Positions 44,346-56,967 of a DNA stretch of 64,000 nucleotides are shown here, one piece after another. The notes under the pieces were generated by a model, which was not told the DNA's origin, made no database searches, and saw nothing but the letters and a program-made list of their open reading frames with translations. Numbering within the stretch: the first letter of the stretch is position 1; the number at the start of each line of letters is the position of its first letter. The stretch lies in contig OY282375.1 of assembly GCA_958295825.1 (NCBI GenBank), positions 2,341,489 to 2,405,488 of the forward strand, read 5' to 3'. This DNA is from an uncultured Candidatus Entotheonella sp. (GTDB lineage Bacteria; Tectomicrobia; Entotheonellia; Entotheonellales; Entotheonellaceae). The translations under genes and the position numbers were made by a program.

Positions 44346-44764
44346 TCGCCTTGCTCGACGAATTCGACGCGCTAGCCAAAAAACGCGTCGCCAACGCACT
44401 CCTTCAGATGATCGGCGATTACCGCGGCAAGAGCCTTCTCATAGCGGCAACCAGACGCGAACGAATTCTCAGCGCCGCGGGCTGGCGCCGATTCGACGAA
44501 GTCCTGGCATTCGAGCCCCCAAACCTGGAGCAACTGCGTCGCCTTCTCGCCGTCAAGCTCCGGGGGCTGCGAAGAGAGTTCGAGACCGACGACGCGCGCA
44601 TCGCCGGGCTATTCGAAGGCATGTCGCACGCCGACGCGGAGCGCGTCATCCAGCGCGCCGCCAAGGACATGATTCTCTCCGAGAAAGAACTTCTAAGCGA
44701 AGGCCACTTGCGAGCGGCAATCCGGCGAGAAAACGCAAGAAGAACCAAAGCGAAGGGAAGCTAA
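44346..44764 (+). pseudogene. AAA+ ATPase fragment, N-terminus missing
   Basis: Starts in frame at the Walker B segment (VALLDEFDALAKKRVANALL), followed by sensor-1-like SLLIAATRRERIL and the AAA+ lid with a sensor-2 Arg region (FEPPNLEQLRRLLAVKLRGL, ERVIQRAAKDMILSE). Walker A and everything before are absent. This is the C-terminal 138 residues of a Cdc48/FtsH-like AAA ATPase. Its internal ATG at 44351 lacks a ribosome-binding site. Confidence 0.65.
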
Positions 44765-45576
44765 TCCCCCGCGAAAAAGCCGTTTCCCCGTCACGCAGGG
44801 ATACCGGCAAGACTGCCTGGCATCTTCTTGCGGTTCCACAAACGCCGCCCCTCGCGCGTCGACGAAAGCAAGACCGCCCGCGACAGACGCAGCGCAAGGC
44901 CCGAGGCAAGCGCCCGGCCCGAAGCCCGAGCCGCAACCAGGCCAAGCGCGGCCGGACCGCCGCAAGCAACGCCGAGCAACGCGCCGACGCATACCCAAGG
45001 CAACGCCCCGGCAAAGCAGCCAAGTATGCAACGCCGACAGACAGGCCGCCGGCAAGCCCGCCGGCGCCGGAACCTGCATCCCTGCCGGCGCCCGATCGGA
45101 TCGCAAACGATAATTCCCTGTATCCGCACGCCATGCTTTACGCGACCTTAGCGCGCAACCAAGCGCCGACGGCATCAATGGCACGAAGATATGGGCCTTA
45201 ACACGAAGAAGAATGCTTTTCATACAGCAGTATTGCAGTCTGTATGATTGACCAGTATCAATCAGAAATAACAACATCGAAGCTTATGAACTGAATCCTT
45301 TGACGAAATAACGGTGGATGCCATCATGGCTTATCTGACTCCGTACGTCGGAGCCGGCGACCAGGAAGCGTTCGAAGATGTCGCCGGGGTGATCCTCACG
45401 ACAACCATTGCTACGGCCACGACCTGCTCGCCATGACCCCACAACAGGCAGCCGGACACGTCCACGCCAGTTGGCACGACCGTGAGATGGCACCTGTCGC
45501 GGGCCGGGATTCGACAAACCTATTCAACTGTCATACCATGTCCGACAATTGCTGACTGATATAGAGGATTTACCGC
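44765..45576. other. Non-coding stretch with stacked short hairpins
   Basis: 812 nt without a convincing gene. The first part is strongly purine/GC biased with only arginine-rich shadow frames. Around 45221-45264 two hairpins overlap: CATACAG/CTGTATG (45221-45227 and 45240-45246) and TGATTGA/TCAATCA (45245-45251 and 45258-45264). The promoter of the toxin-antitoxin pair at 45577 should lie at the right edge. Confidence 0.4.
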
Positions 45577-45861
45577 ATGACGACAGAACGATTGAGCTTG
45601 CGAATCGACGCGAATCTCAAGAAGAACCTTGAACGGGAAGCGAGGAGCGAGGAGCGCTCTGCATCCTACCTCGCCGTCAAGGCGATCGAGGCCATGCTGC
45701 GTGGCCGGGCCGAGAAACGAGCCGCGATCCGCGCGGCTGTCTCGGAAGCCGGCGAGGGCGCCTTCATTTCGCAGGAGACGATGGACGCCTGGGTTTCTTC
45801 CTGGGGCGAGGACTCGGAACTTCCGCCGCCCGAACCCGATGTTCAAATCGCTTCGCAGTGA
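45577..45861 (+). CDS. Ribbon-helix-helix antitoxin (CopG/ParD-like)
   Basis: 94 residues: an RHH DNA-binding N-terminus (TTERLSLRIDANLKKNLERE, SERSASYLAVKAIEAML) and an acidic C-terminal toxin-binding tail (WVSSWGEDSELPPPEPDV). The ATG of the ParE-like toxin follows 3 nt after its stop, the usual arrangement for a type II module in which the antitoxin also represses the operon. Confidence 0.85.
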   Translation: MTTERLSLRIDANLKKNLEREARSEERSASYLAVKAIEAMLRGRAEKRAAIRAAVSEAGEGAFISQETMDAWVSSWGEDSELPPPEPDVQIASQ

Positions 45862-45864
45862 CCG

Positions 45865-46152
45865 ATGAAGCTGGTCTTCTTGCCGTCCACACGTTCGGAT
45901 TTGCTGTGGATGCGCACCTACTACGCTCACATCTTCCCGGATGGCGCGAAGCGCGCCGCCGACCAGTATGGCAGGACCTGCGGCGTTATCCGTGATAATC
46001 CGCTGATGGGCCGTCCAGTCGAAGAGATGGAGGGGGTGCGAGAATTCTCGATCCCGCGCACGCCGTTCTCTTTCATCTACCGAGTCGTTGATGACCGAAT
46101 CGAAGTATTACGTATCTGGGATCAGCGTGGTGACCGTTCAAGGCTTGCCTGA
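45865..46152 (+). CDS. ParE/RelE-family toxin
   Basis: 95 residues with the RelE/ParE fold pattern: N-terminal MKLVFLPSTRSDLLWMRTYY, a central GRPVEEMEGVREFSIPRTPF and the C-terminal strand FIYRVVDDRIEVLRIWDQR. ParE-like members poison gyrase while RelE-like members cut mRNA; the IPRTPF and LRIWDQR ending favours the ParE side. Paired with the upstream RHH antitoxin. Confidence 0.85.
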   Translation: MKLVFLPSTRSDLLWMRTYYAHIFPDGAKRAADQYGRTCGVIRDNPLMGRPVEEMEGVREFSIPRTPFSFIYRVVDDRIEVLRIWDQRGDRSRLA

Positions 46153-46199
46153 TCGGCAGCATGGGAGTGGCTCGGGATAGTGGATACCTCCTCCCTAGG

Positions 46200-46862
46200 C
46201 TGCGGCATCATCCACGTCATCCGATACGGGCTGAAGTGGCGCGACGCGCCTGCCGGCTACGGTCCGCGCAAGACCCTCTACAACCGCTTCGCGCGCTGGA
46301 GCAAGGCCGGTTGTGTTCGACCGTATCTTTCAAGCCCTGGCCTCAGAAAGCACCGCCACCGAGACCGTCATGATCGATAGCACGCATCGGGGGGCACATC
46401 GTACCGCCGCCAGCTTGCTGAAAAAGGGGGGCTTTCGCGCTGCATCGGACGCACCCGAGGCGGGCTCAACTCGAAACTCCACGCCGGCTGCGATGGCGAT
46501 GGCAAACCCATCGTGTTGCGGTTGACGGCGGGTCAAGCCAGCGACTACCGAGGGGCTGACACGGGACTGCCTGCTTTACCGGACGCCGATGTCATGATCG
46601 CCGACAAAGGCTATGACCGTGACAGATTGCGCAAGGCGCTTGCCGAGCCAAGCATCAAACCTTGTATCTGGGTCGCGCTGACCGTAAAGAGCCGATTGCC
46701 TGCGACATGGAGCTTTACAAGAGCCGTCATCTCATTGAGTGCTTGTTCGACAGACTCAAGAATTGGCGCCGCATCGCCACACGATAGCATCGCTGCGCGC
46801 ACACCTTCTATAGCGCCATCTGCATGGCTGCCACGGTTATCTTTTGGTTATGAGTCCCGAGC
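46200..46862 (+). mobile_element. IS-A, 5'-truncated degenerate copy
   Basis: Begins inside the transposase (CGGCATCATCCACGTCATCC, encoding the GIIHVIRYG segment) and runs to the right end CGAGC at 46862, followed by CTAA. Several indels break the frame, and the catalytic Glu region reads SHLIECLFDRLKNWRR. The left terminus is missing. Confidence 0.8.
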
Positions 46863-47175
46863 CTAAGTTGGAAAAATTGCTGATCGTCACATCTCCCTCG
46901 GGAAACTCGGCAATGATCTTCAACCGTCCGCCCACAGCTTCAACATAAGAACGAAGACTGGAGACATACATATCCGCTCGCTGTTCCAGCTTGGCCACGG
47001 CAGGTTGGTTGACCTTCAACGTCTCGGCCAAGTGCTGCTGAGTGAGTGCCCGCGCCCGGCGTAGCTCGTGCAACGGCATATCGGCAAGCAGTTTGTCTTT
47101 CATGGCTTGGATGCGCCTGCGGCGGCCCGGTGTGAAGTCCTTTGTTAATTCGCTAAAGGGATGGTGCCCGCTCAT
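46837..47175 (-). CDS. higA: XRE-family antitoxin (HigA-like), C-terminus formed by IS-A
   Basis: 112 residues. A Cro/CI HTH is seen in LHELRRARALTQQHLAETLK and VNQPAVAKLEQRADMYVSSL. The C-terminal strand RLKIIAEFPEGDVTI is typical of HigA antitoxins with this toxin type. The last eight residues (GSGLITKR) are read from the IS-A right end at 46862, so the original tail was replaced. It overlaps the toxin stop by 4 nt (ATGA). Confidence 0.85.
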   Translation of the reverse strand: MSGHHPFSELTKDFTPGRRRRIQAMKDKLLADMPLHELRRARALTQQHLAETLKVNQPAVAKLEQRADMYVSSLRSYVEAVGGRLKIIAEFPEGDVTISNFSNLGSGLITKR

Positions 47176-47534
47176 TCGATCAATCCCTCCTTTCGCAATT
47201 CTTCCAGATGCGTGTCGTAAAGATCGTCGGCTATCGGCACATAGACTTCATAGAAACGCCCTTGGCCTGTCTTGTCGCCACCGATCAGCAAAATGGCGGC
47301 TCGCCTGGGATCAAAGGCGTAAAAGACACGTAGGGGTTTACCGCCGCTTTGTATGCGCAACTCACGCATATTCCCATGGCGTGAGCTCTCGACGTCCGAG
47401 GAATAGGGATATGGCAGATTGGGACCGTGCTCCATGAGCAGCCCAACCCTCACGACCACAACATCTTGCTGGTTTGCCGAAAGCCCGTGCCACCACTCCC
47501 CAAACTCATTCGTGTACTCAACCTCCCATGGCAT
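47172..47534 (-). CDS. higB: RelE/HigB-like toxin (phage-derived Gp49-like)
   Basis: 120 residues: MPWEVEYTNEFGEWWHGLSA, then LPYPYSSDVESSRHGNMREL and LRVFYAFDPRRAAILLIGGD with the KTGQGRFYEVYVPIADDLYD ending. This is the Gp49/HigB-type RelE toxin, encoded before its antitoxin in the usual HigBA order. Long in-frame read-through upstream of 47534 is not coding-like; the DMPW methionine is the sensible start. Confidence 0.85.
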   Translation of the reverse strand: MPWEVEYTNEFGEWWHGLSANQQDVVVVRVGLLMEHGPNLPYPYSSDVESSRHGNMRELRIQSGGKPLRVFYAFDPRRAAILLIGGDKTGQGRFYEVYVPIADDLYDTHLEELRKEGLIE

Positions 47535-47639
47535 GTCATGATTATATTCCTGATATGGAATGATGACCAGAGCCGCAGGCAGGGCAATCGAATGAATAAC
47601 GTCATTGGGTGAGCAGTGAATAGAGGAAGTCATCATTCC

Positions 47640-48250
47640 AGGCAGCAACGTGGCGACTGGCCCGCATACTGTGCCTGCCCCCCGATACCTACGGCGCCGT
47701 GGATGCCACCGAAAAGCGCCTCCTTGCGGCGCTCGACGGCGGCCACACGCCCAAAGGCGACAACCCGGCATGGCAGGAACTGCTGCACGACTGGCGCTGG
47801 CACTACAACGGCGAGGATGCTGTACGCCCGTGTGCAGGCGCTTTCTTCCGACGAGGACCTGGAAACGCTGCACCTGCTTCTGCCCGTTCTGGCCTTTGAC
47901 GAGCAGACAGGCGAATGCCTGGACACCGAAGCCAGCCTGTTCAACACCGTGGCGCAGGGCCTGGGTATCCACATGTGCAACCACTGGCGTCCGGACGAGG
48001 CGTTTCTTTCGATGCGCACCAAACTGCAGCTGATGGAATTGCCAAGGAAAGCGGCGTCATCGAGGCCGCAGGTCCTTTGCCGGACAAGAAGAAGGCCCTG
48101 GTCAAGATGCTGGCCGACTACACCGAGGCGGCCCGCACGTGGCTCCCCGGCGCGATGGCCTCCCCGCTGTTGATCCCACAGCGGCCGCTGTGCCTGCCGA
48201 TGACGCCGCTGGCGAGTCGCCTGCGCACCCGGACGCCGACCACGTGGACA
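47640..48250 (+). pseudogene. Decayed ParB-like partition protein C-terminal region
   Basis: Pieces in successive frames: LPPDTYGAVDATEKRLLAAL and AWQELLHDWRWHYNGED (47685-47815); ARVQALSSDEDLETLHLLLP, FDEQTGECLDTEASLFNTVA (47825-48020); then AKESGVIEAAGPLPDKKKAL and VKMLADYTEAARTWLPGAM (48040-48165). The last part matches the end of ParB/Spo0J-like proteins carried by plasmids and integrative elements. At least two frameshifts are needed. It is probably a relic of an integrative element together with the recombinases at 42535-44345. Confidence 0.55.
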
Positions 48251-48328
48251 TGAGCGCGGCAGCGTAGACCCGCTCCAACCGGATTACCGGCTTTCCTGAC
48301 CGTATCCCACAGCAGGAAAGGAGACAAC

Positions 48329-48448
48329 ATGACAACGTATATCCTTCGCCTCGGCACCAACACGGGCGGTCTGCTCGGCCCCGATTGCGTCCCGGTCGAT
48401 GGAGATTATCAAGGCGGTGCCTTCGGCTTCAATGAGGCCGCGGCATAA
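48329..48448 (+). CDS. Putative 39-residue small protein
   Basis: MTTYILRLGTNTGGLLGPDC followed by VPVDGDYQGGAFGFNEAAA. It is preceded by a near-perfect AAAGGAG seven bases before the ATG, the main reason to consider it. No family is recognised. It lies just after the ParB-like relic and may be a leftover of the same element. Confidence 0.4.
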   Translation: MTTYILRLGTNTGGLLGPDCVPVDGDYQGGAFGFNEAAA

Positions 48449-48567
48449 CGCCGCGGACTACGTGGATACCTGACCTTTGCGAAGGAGATATCTGCTGGAT
48501 TGCATTCCTGGTTGGGAACCAGACGCTCAGGGTCAACCGGCAGTGTGGCGGCCCGTCCTGACCGGGC

Positions 48568-51903
<3,336 letters not shown>

Positions 51904-51928
51904 GTTGTTTCTCCTTCCAGGCGACGGG

Positions 51929-53224
51929 TCACGGGGTGTGGTGAGGGTGCTTCCACAGGCGCACGATGAATCGACTGTCTTCCTCGACAAGGTCGGGTTC
52001 GGTGCCATTGTGCCGCCGCATGCCCGCGATGATCTTGCGCGGCACGCCCAAACCGGTGGCTTCAACGTACCGGTAGTCGCGCAATACCTCTTTCATCAGC
52101 TCGTTACGCGAAGCGCGATAGCCCGCGCGCATCTTGTCTACGGTGACCGTGTTCGGCAAACGACCGGGAGAGATGATCTCCAGCCGGTCCGAATAGATCG
52201 AGAGTTCAATGTCCATCACGCTAATGGTGTAGTCGCGGTGCGCGACGGCGTTCACGATGGCCTCGCGGACCGCCTCGATTGGATAGTCCCAGCGCTCCAC
52301 CCGCCGCCCTCCGTTGTCGATTGAGGCGGCAATCGTGATATGGCGGCGGACGAAATCCATCGCCTGCTCGATAACGCCCGACTCGACGGCGCTGCCGGCT
52401 TCCGAAAAGGTTGGCGGCAAGCCTGGATATGCCTGCCCCATTTCGGCAAGCGGCTCGGGGAACAGAGAGACCACAGCGCCCCGCAGCATCGCTCGCTCCC
52501 TGGCATCGTAGTCCTTTTCGATGCCGGTGTAGGCGACCGCGCTGATTCCGGCCTGCGGCAGGTACTTCTGCGCTCGTACGCCGAAGAGCAGCAGCCCCCC
52601 TGCGCTCGGCAGCGGGCGGCCGCGATCCTCGTACATGAAGTCGGTGTTGACGAGCAGCCTCGTCCAGGCCTCGCGGTCCTCCACAGGCGGGCAGGTTTGC
52701 CGGCGCACGTCGCGGAAGTAATTCACGAGCCGGCGCATGTCGAAATCAAGCAGACCGGCGCCGGGGACGGGCTTGCGGTCGTACTGCAGCCGTCCCGACT
52801 GCATGTACAGACGCGCCTCCTCTTCGTCGGTCGCGTCGCGCGACGTCGTGCCCGCGCGGATTTGGGTGACCCACGCCGCGCCGCGCCGGCACTTGTACGG
52901 TTTGTCGGGTGCGTCGGCTGGAAGCGAGATGACCCCCACGGTCTTCCCTTCGCCCCAGTCCAGCGTTTCCCAGAATGGAAGGGCCGCTGGCCGGAGGTGC
53001 ATGCGCGCGACCTCCATCACCCACTCCTCGGCCTGCTCGTGCTCTCTGGTCAAGCCCGAGACGCTCCGATCCTTCTCGACGCCCAGCAAGATATGGCCGC
53101 CCTCGAGGTTGAGTAGGGCGGCCATCTCCTTGGCCAGCCTCGCAGGCGTCACGTCGTCGCGCTTGAACTCGACGCCGGAGTTCTCGCCATGGTGAATCAG
53201 CTCGGCCAGATCGGTTCGATTCAT
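51929..53224 (-). CDS. AlbA_2 (Schlafen-like) domain ATP-binding protein
   Basis: 431 residues. The N-terminal AlbA_2 domain reads NSGVEFKRDDVTPARLAKEM, MAALLNLEGGHILLGVEKD. The C-terminal half has the HATPase_c_4 motifs AVREAIVNAVAHRDYTISVM and GRLPNTVTVDKM, with the family ending SRNELMKEVLRDYRYVEATG. Proteins of this layout are common in defence islands and as regulators; the AlbA domain may bind nucleic acid or act as a nuclease. It lies 25 nt before the DUF499 start, on the same strand. Confidence 0.85.
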   Translation of the reverse strand: MNRTDLAELIHHGENSGVEFKRDDVTPARLAKEMAALLNLEGGHILLGVEKDRSVSGLTREHEQAEEWVMEVARMHLRPAALPFWETLDWGEGKTVGVISLPADAPDKPYKCRRGAAWVTQIRAGTTSRDATDEEEARLYMQSGRLQYDRKPVPGAGLLDFDMRRLVNYFRDVRRQTCPPVEDREAWTRLLVNTDFMYEDRGRPLPSAGGLLLFGVRAQKYLPQAGISAVAYTGIEKDYDARERAMLRGAVVSLFPEPLAEMGQAYPGLPPTFSEAGSAVESGVIEQAMDFVRRHITIAASIDNGGRRVERWDYPIEAVREAIVNAVAHRDYTISVMDIELSIYSDRLEIISPGRLPNTVTVDKMRAGYRASRNELMKEVLRDYRYVEATGLGVPRKIIAGMRRHNGTEPDLVEEDSRFIVRLWKHPHHTP

Positions 53225-53295
53225 GTCGTAACTCGCTTGAAATCCGTCCCTCCGGCGACGACGCTCGGAAGCGTCCTTGCCACCTTCCAGAGGAT

Positions 53296-53330
53296 GTAGG
53301 TCGGGTTAGCCGCAAGGCGTAACCCGACAT
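53296..53330. repeat. REP element with GTAG head
   Basis: GTAGGTCGGGTTAGCC, a short loop, then GGCGTAACCCGACAT form the classical REP hairpin preceded by the GTAG tetranucleotide used by RAYT enzymes. It sits in the gap between the DUF1156-RAYT gene and the AlbA_2 gene and is related to the palindrome at 4961-4989. Confidence 0.7.
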
Positions 53331-53353
53331 TCCGATGCTGCTGCCATATGCGC

Positions 53354-56300
53354 TTACCCTGGGAAGAGGGTAGCTTGTTCCGCTTCCGACTTCCGCTCTT
53401 GCGCCAGACGAGCGATTTCCGGCCAGCTTTGCACCAGGCCATTGTACGACAGCGCCTCGGCGGCGCGTTTCTTGCGTTCGCACAGGGTGTAGAGGCGGTA
53501 GCACAACTCGCGGGCGGTCTCGGCGGTGGCGCCGAGCGCGGCGGTCAACTCGGCCGCGGCGCTTTCGCCGCCGGATTCCAGGGTGTGAACCAGATGGTGG
53601 ACCGTCTCCCAGGCGGTCAGCCTCGGGTCGGTGGCCGGGTTCCAGTCGCCGGGCAATTCGTCGGGCTTCAACAGCCGGACTTTGCCACCTTTCGAGACGA
53701 GAATACCGGCTTCAACCAAGCCACCCACGCTGGTGTTCTTTGCCTTGGAGAGCGTCTCGGCAATGCCGTAGTCGCCGTCGTCGAAGCCGGCCTGCTCGAA
53801 CCAGGCGAGGGCCCAGCGGGTGTCGGCGTCGAAGTCGCCCTCCTGCTCGGCCAACACTTCGTCGAGCGTCTGGTTGATCAGCGCCAGGGCATCGCGTACC
53901 GGCACCGGCTCGCCGTGCGAATCGAGCACTTTGGCGTAGCGGGTGTAGATCGCCATGCCGGGGCCGATGGCCGCCTGGGCGAGATCGACGGGGGCGATGT
54001 TGCCGCGTTGCAAATGGGTGAGTGCTGTCGGCAGCTCGGCCTTGAGCGCGGCGAGGAAGTCGCGGCGGGTGGCCAAGGGCAGGTCGGTGGGTCGCTGACG
54101 GCAGACCAAGACGATACTGGAGGCGAGGGCGTTGGTGCCGATGCTTACGGACCGTGCGTCCCGTTCGGTGCGTATTGGCCAAGTGCCGGTGATGGCAAAG
54201 CCGGCCTTGATGACCGCGTCCAGGAACGTCTCCCAGCCGGTGCTGGCCGTGCCGGCATCGCCTTTCGTCTCCGATTGCTTGAAAGCGTAGTAGATGGTGA
54301 CCGGGAAGGCCGGATGCGCCTGCTCGGCTAGTCGACGGACAGCCTGTGACATACCGTCGAGAAAAAACGTTTCGGCTTCTTTTTTGCTGCCGTGGCGGTA
54401 TGGCGTGGCCACCAATTCCTCGGCTTTCGGCACGGCGAGCGTGGCGAACAGGTCGGGGAAAACCGATCTCAGGGAACGACGCAGCCAGACATAGAAGAAA
54501 TCGGACAAGTCGGCGTAGCCGATGTTGTCGTAGTACGGTGGGTCCGTGGAAACGAGCGCATTTGGCGCGAGAGCTTGCCGGGTTGCATCGGCCTGAACTG
54601 CCGCTCCGGGCTGTTTCTGCGGTAGAAAATCAAGTGCCTCTGCAACCCAGTTAAGGCAAGCTCCACACCAGTTTCCGCAAGACGAACTGAGCGGGTTCGC
54701 TTCGGCATAGTCCCAGACCATCGGCAGGGCTTGCCGAGCAAATGTGCCGCGCGTTGCCTCGACACCGTTCCTCCAACTTGTGATGGTCGACCAGGCATCT
54801 ACCGCCCTGCTTGTACTCACTCCCAAATACACCCCCACCGCCTCGGCATACGCGGTCGCGCCGGCACCGCCATCGCGCAGGGGTCGTTCGTCCTCGACCA
54901 TGGTTGCGGGCTCTGGGAGGGAGGGCGTCTCGCCCTCCTTATCGAGGGCAGGATGCCCTCGTTCCGGCTCCGGGCCTTGTTCCCGGTAGCTGCTCCATCG
55001 CCAATCGCCTGGCTCCGCGCACAGGCCGGCCTTCACTGGATTCCAATGGATGTAATCAAGCGTCGTCGCGAAGTGCTTTTCGTCCCGCATGAACCGGTCA
55101 AAATAGTCCACATACCAAAACGCACCGTTCCGCCCCCGTATTTTGTTTGCCCGCTGTGCGGTGTAGGACTTCCATGAATGCACGACGCCAGACAAGGAGT
55201 AATCGTCCCGCAGGGTGACGAGGACGTGGACATGATTGGGCATGATGACCCATCCATGCAGGTGATATCGGTCGCCATCGAAATACCGCAGCGCATCGCG
55301 TACCAAGGCCGCGATCTCCGGGTGGTTTAACCAGCAGGCGCCGTGTCCTTGGTCAAGCGCGGCCTCGATCCGCCGGCGTCTTTCGTTTCGTTGTTGCGTT
55401 TCCGGGAGCCGCCGCAGTTCATCGTCCCATTGTTGGAGCAGGGACTGTGGCAAGCTGTCCGCCAGCCTGAAACAGATGTGTTGAGGCACTGCCCCAGCCT
55501 CAACATGCGGCAGGTGGGTGCGGTGGTATGGACTGGACGGCGCGACGCCGGCTGTGTTTGCATCATTTGGATTGGCATCGGGATCGCGGGCATCCTGCCC
55601 TCGGCGAGGGCGAGACGCCCTCCCTCCCAGGTAGTCGTTCTTGACGCGCTCCCTCGCTTCCTGCACCAAATCCGAGAACGTCGTCAGGGCCACGAGTTGG
55701 CGGGGGGTGAAGAGATCACCCACATTGTTCCATCCATAGCCAGGGCCCTGAAAATTGCGGTGCTTCTTTGGCATCTCGCAATCCGGCTTCCATGTCGGCT
55801 TCGCCTGGCGGGCAATCTTTTCGTGTTTCGGAATCGGCTCCAGATACATCCGCCCCCGGTTGCCCTCGGCAACGACGGCCATAAGCCGGTCGCCCATCCG
55901 CTTAGCCTTGCCCTCATTACGAATATAGTCATAGGGGATAGGCACGCCTGACATCAGGCAACGGAACGCCTGCCGCTTCCCCGCACTGGTCCCCGCCTTC
56001 GTCGCCTCGGCGTCTTCCGGCTCGCCCACCTTCACCGTGAAGCGGTAGCCGCCGTTCTCGATCACCGGCTCGACATACGCCTCCTTGCCCTTCTTGGTCG
56101 ACAGCATGAACGTCGACGCAAGCGGCACGTCCACGTTCGCAAAGGCCGGGTTCGGACTCTTCACCGTGTGCGCCCACAGCCAGGCGATCACCGTGAGTTC
56201 TTGGTCGACATAGGGCTTGAGGTCGGGCCGTTCCTGCGCCATCTCGGCTGTCACCGCGATCTTCGGGTAGAGCCACCCGATGCGCTTCTCGGCCTCGTCC

Positions 56301-56941
56301 CGCATCCACTGGCCGTAGTAACGCACGTCCGTGGCCAAGCCCTGGGCCCCCGTCCACTGCCGCGCGACCAAGTCCTTGTCCTGGCGTGACGCCGGGTTTA
56401 TCGGTGGCTTGCCGGCGAACCGGGGCGGTATCTCGATCATCGCCTTGTTGATCAATACCGCCACCGGGTTCAGGTCGCTGGCGTAGCTCTCGAGACCCAG
56501 CCGCTGCGCCTCCAGCGGCAGCGCGCCGCCGCCGGCGAACGGATCGTGAAATCCCGGCAGCTTGTCGGGATCGAATAGCTCCCCGGCGCGGGGATGGTCG
56601 GCGTTCGCCGCGCAGGTCCGTCGCCAGCTCTGCCAGACGGCATCCCGGGCGCGCTGCAACACCGCCTCGTTGGTGGTGTTCTCCCACAACACCAGGTCCT
56701 CCAGGATCGCAAAGAGCCGCTTGCGCTCGCGTTCGGCGATCGCTTCATCGGGCTCATAGGCGGACGGGTCGTCGACCATCTGCGCAAAGATGACGGCCCG
56801 CGCCGCCGCCAACGGCCGGCGCGCCCACCACAGATGCAGGGTGCTGGGGTGGCCGTGGCGGATCGACTTCTCGCGCGCCGAGGCCTTGTTGATGGCGTCA
56901 AGCGGCAGCGCGACTTCGATCAGCTTCTTTCCGGTCGTCAT
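53354..56941 (-). CDS. DUF1156 DNA methyltransferase with an in-frame embedded RAYT (HUH) transposase
   Basis: 1195 residues in one open frame. The N-terminal part is a DUF1156 methylase ([39 protein letters not shown]; motif I DPFAGGG at 133-139). The C-terminal part carries motif IV DPPYY (800-804) and the normal family ending. Between them, residues about 437-677 are a complete REP-associated tyrosine transposase: [15 protein letters not shown], the HUH motif [10 protein letters not shown] (HVH about 570-572) and the nucleophile Tyr630 in [14 protein letters not shown]. The insertion is flanked by inverted REP palindromes that are themselves translated. DUF1156 sequence stops at RERVKND and resumes at [20 protein letters not shown], where typical homologues are continuous. 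AAAGGATGAC precedes the ATG. Confidence 0.88.
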   Translation of the reverse strand: MTTGKKLIEVALPLDAINKASAREKSIRHGHPSTLHLWWARRPLAAARAVIFAQMVDDPSAYEPDEAIAERERKRLFAILEDLVLWENTTNEAVLQRARDAVWQSWRRTCAANADHPRAGELFDPDKLPGFHDPFAGGGALPLEAQRLGLESYASDLNPVAVLINKAMIEIPPRFAGKPPINPASRQDKDLVARQWTGAQGLATDVRYYGQWMRDEAEKRIGWLYPKIAVTAEMAQERPDLKPYVDQELTVIAWLWAHTVKSPNPAFANVDVPLASTFMLSTKKGKEAYVEPVIENGGYRFTVKVGEPEDAEATKAGTSAGKRQAFRCLMSGVPIPYDYIRNEGKAKRMGDRLMAVVAEGNRGRMYLEPIPKHEKIARQAKPTWKPDCEMPKKHRNFQGPGYGWNNVGDLFTPRQLVALTTFSDLVQEARERVKNDYLGGRASRPRRGQDARDPDANPNDANTAGVAPSSPYHRTHLPHVEAGAVPQHICFRLADSLPQSLLQQWDDELRRLPETQQRNERRRRIEAALDQGHGACWLNHPEIAALVRDALRYFDGDRYHLHGWVIMPNHVHVLVTLRDDYSLSGVVHSWKSYTAQRANKIRGRNGAFWYVDYFDRFMRDEKHFATTLDYIHWNPVKAGLCAEPGDWRWSSYREQGPEPERGHPALDKEGETPSLPEPATMVEDERPLRDGGAGATAYAEAVGVYLGVSTSRAVDAWSTITSWRNGVEATRGTFARQALPMVWDYAEANPLSSSCGNWCGACLNWVAEALDFLPQKQPGAAVQADATRQALAPNALVSTDPPYYDNIGYADLSDFFYVWLRRSLRSVFPDLFATLAVPKAEELVATPYRHGSKKEAETFFLDGMSQAVRRLAEQAHPAFPVTIYYAFKQSETKGDAGTASTGWETFLDAVIKAGFAITGTWPIRTERDARSVSIGTNALASSIVLVCRQRPTDLPLATRRDFLAALKAELPTALTHLQRGNIAPVDLAQAAIGPGMAIYTRYAKVLDSHGEPVPVRDALALINQTLDEVLAEQEGDFDADTRWALAWFEQAGFDDGDYGIAETLSKAKNTSVGGLVEAGILVSKGGKVRLLKPDELPGDWNPATDPRLTAWETVHHLVHTLESGGESAAAELTAALGATAETARELCYRLYTLCERKKRAAEALSYNGLVQSWPEIARLAQERKSEAEQATLFPG
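54913..54960. repeat. REP palindrome at the 3' side of the embedded RAYT
   Basis: CTGGGAGGGAGGGCGTCTCG followed by CCCTCCTTATCGAGGGCAGGA contains a GGGCG/CGCCC hairpin. Its first 25 bases recur as the reverse complement at 55606-55630. It is read through by the methylase frame ([15 protein letters not shown]). Confidence 0.8.
55590..55630. repeat. REP palindrome at the 5' side of the embedded RAYT
   Basis: CATCCTGCCCTCGGCGAGGG then CGAGACGCCCTCCCTCCCAG, in inverted orientation to the copy at 54913-54960. It is translated as [16 protein letters not shown]. The inverted pair around a tnpA_REP gene is the classic RAYT/REP arrangement. Confidence 0.8.
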
Positions 56942-56967
56942 GTCATCCTTTCTCGTGCCCGGGGATT

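Noticed and set aside
47535..47984. N-terminal extension of the HigB toxin to 270 residues
   Set aside because: The extension is antisense of the ParB-like relic and does not resemble any toxin; family length is about 120.
54990..55530. A separate stand-alone RAYT gene
   Set aside because: There is no stop codon between it and the surrounding methylase in either direction and no convincing start or ribosome-binding site of its own, so it is treated as a domain of the 1195-aa protein.
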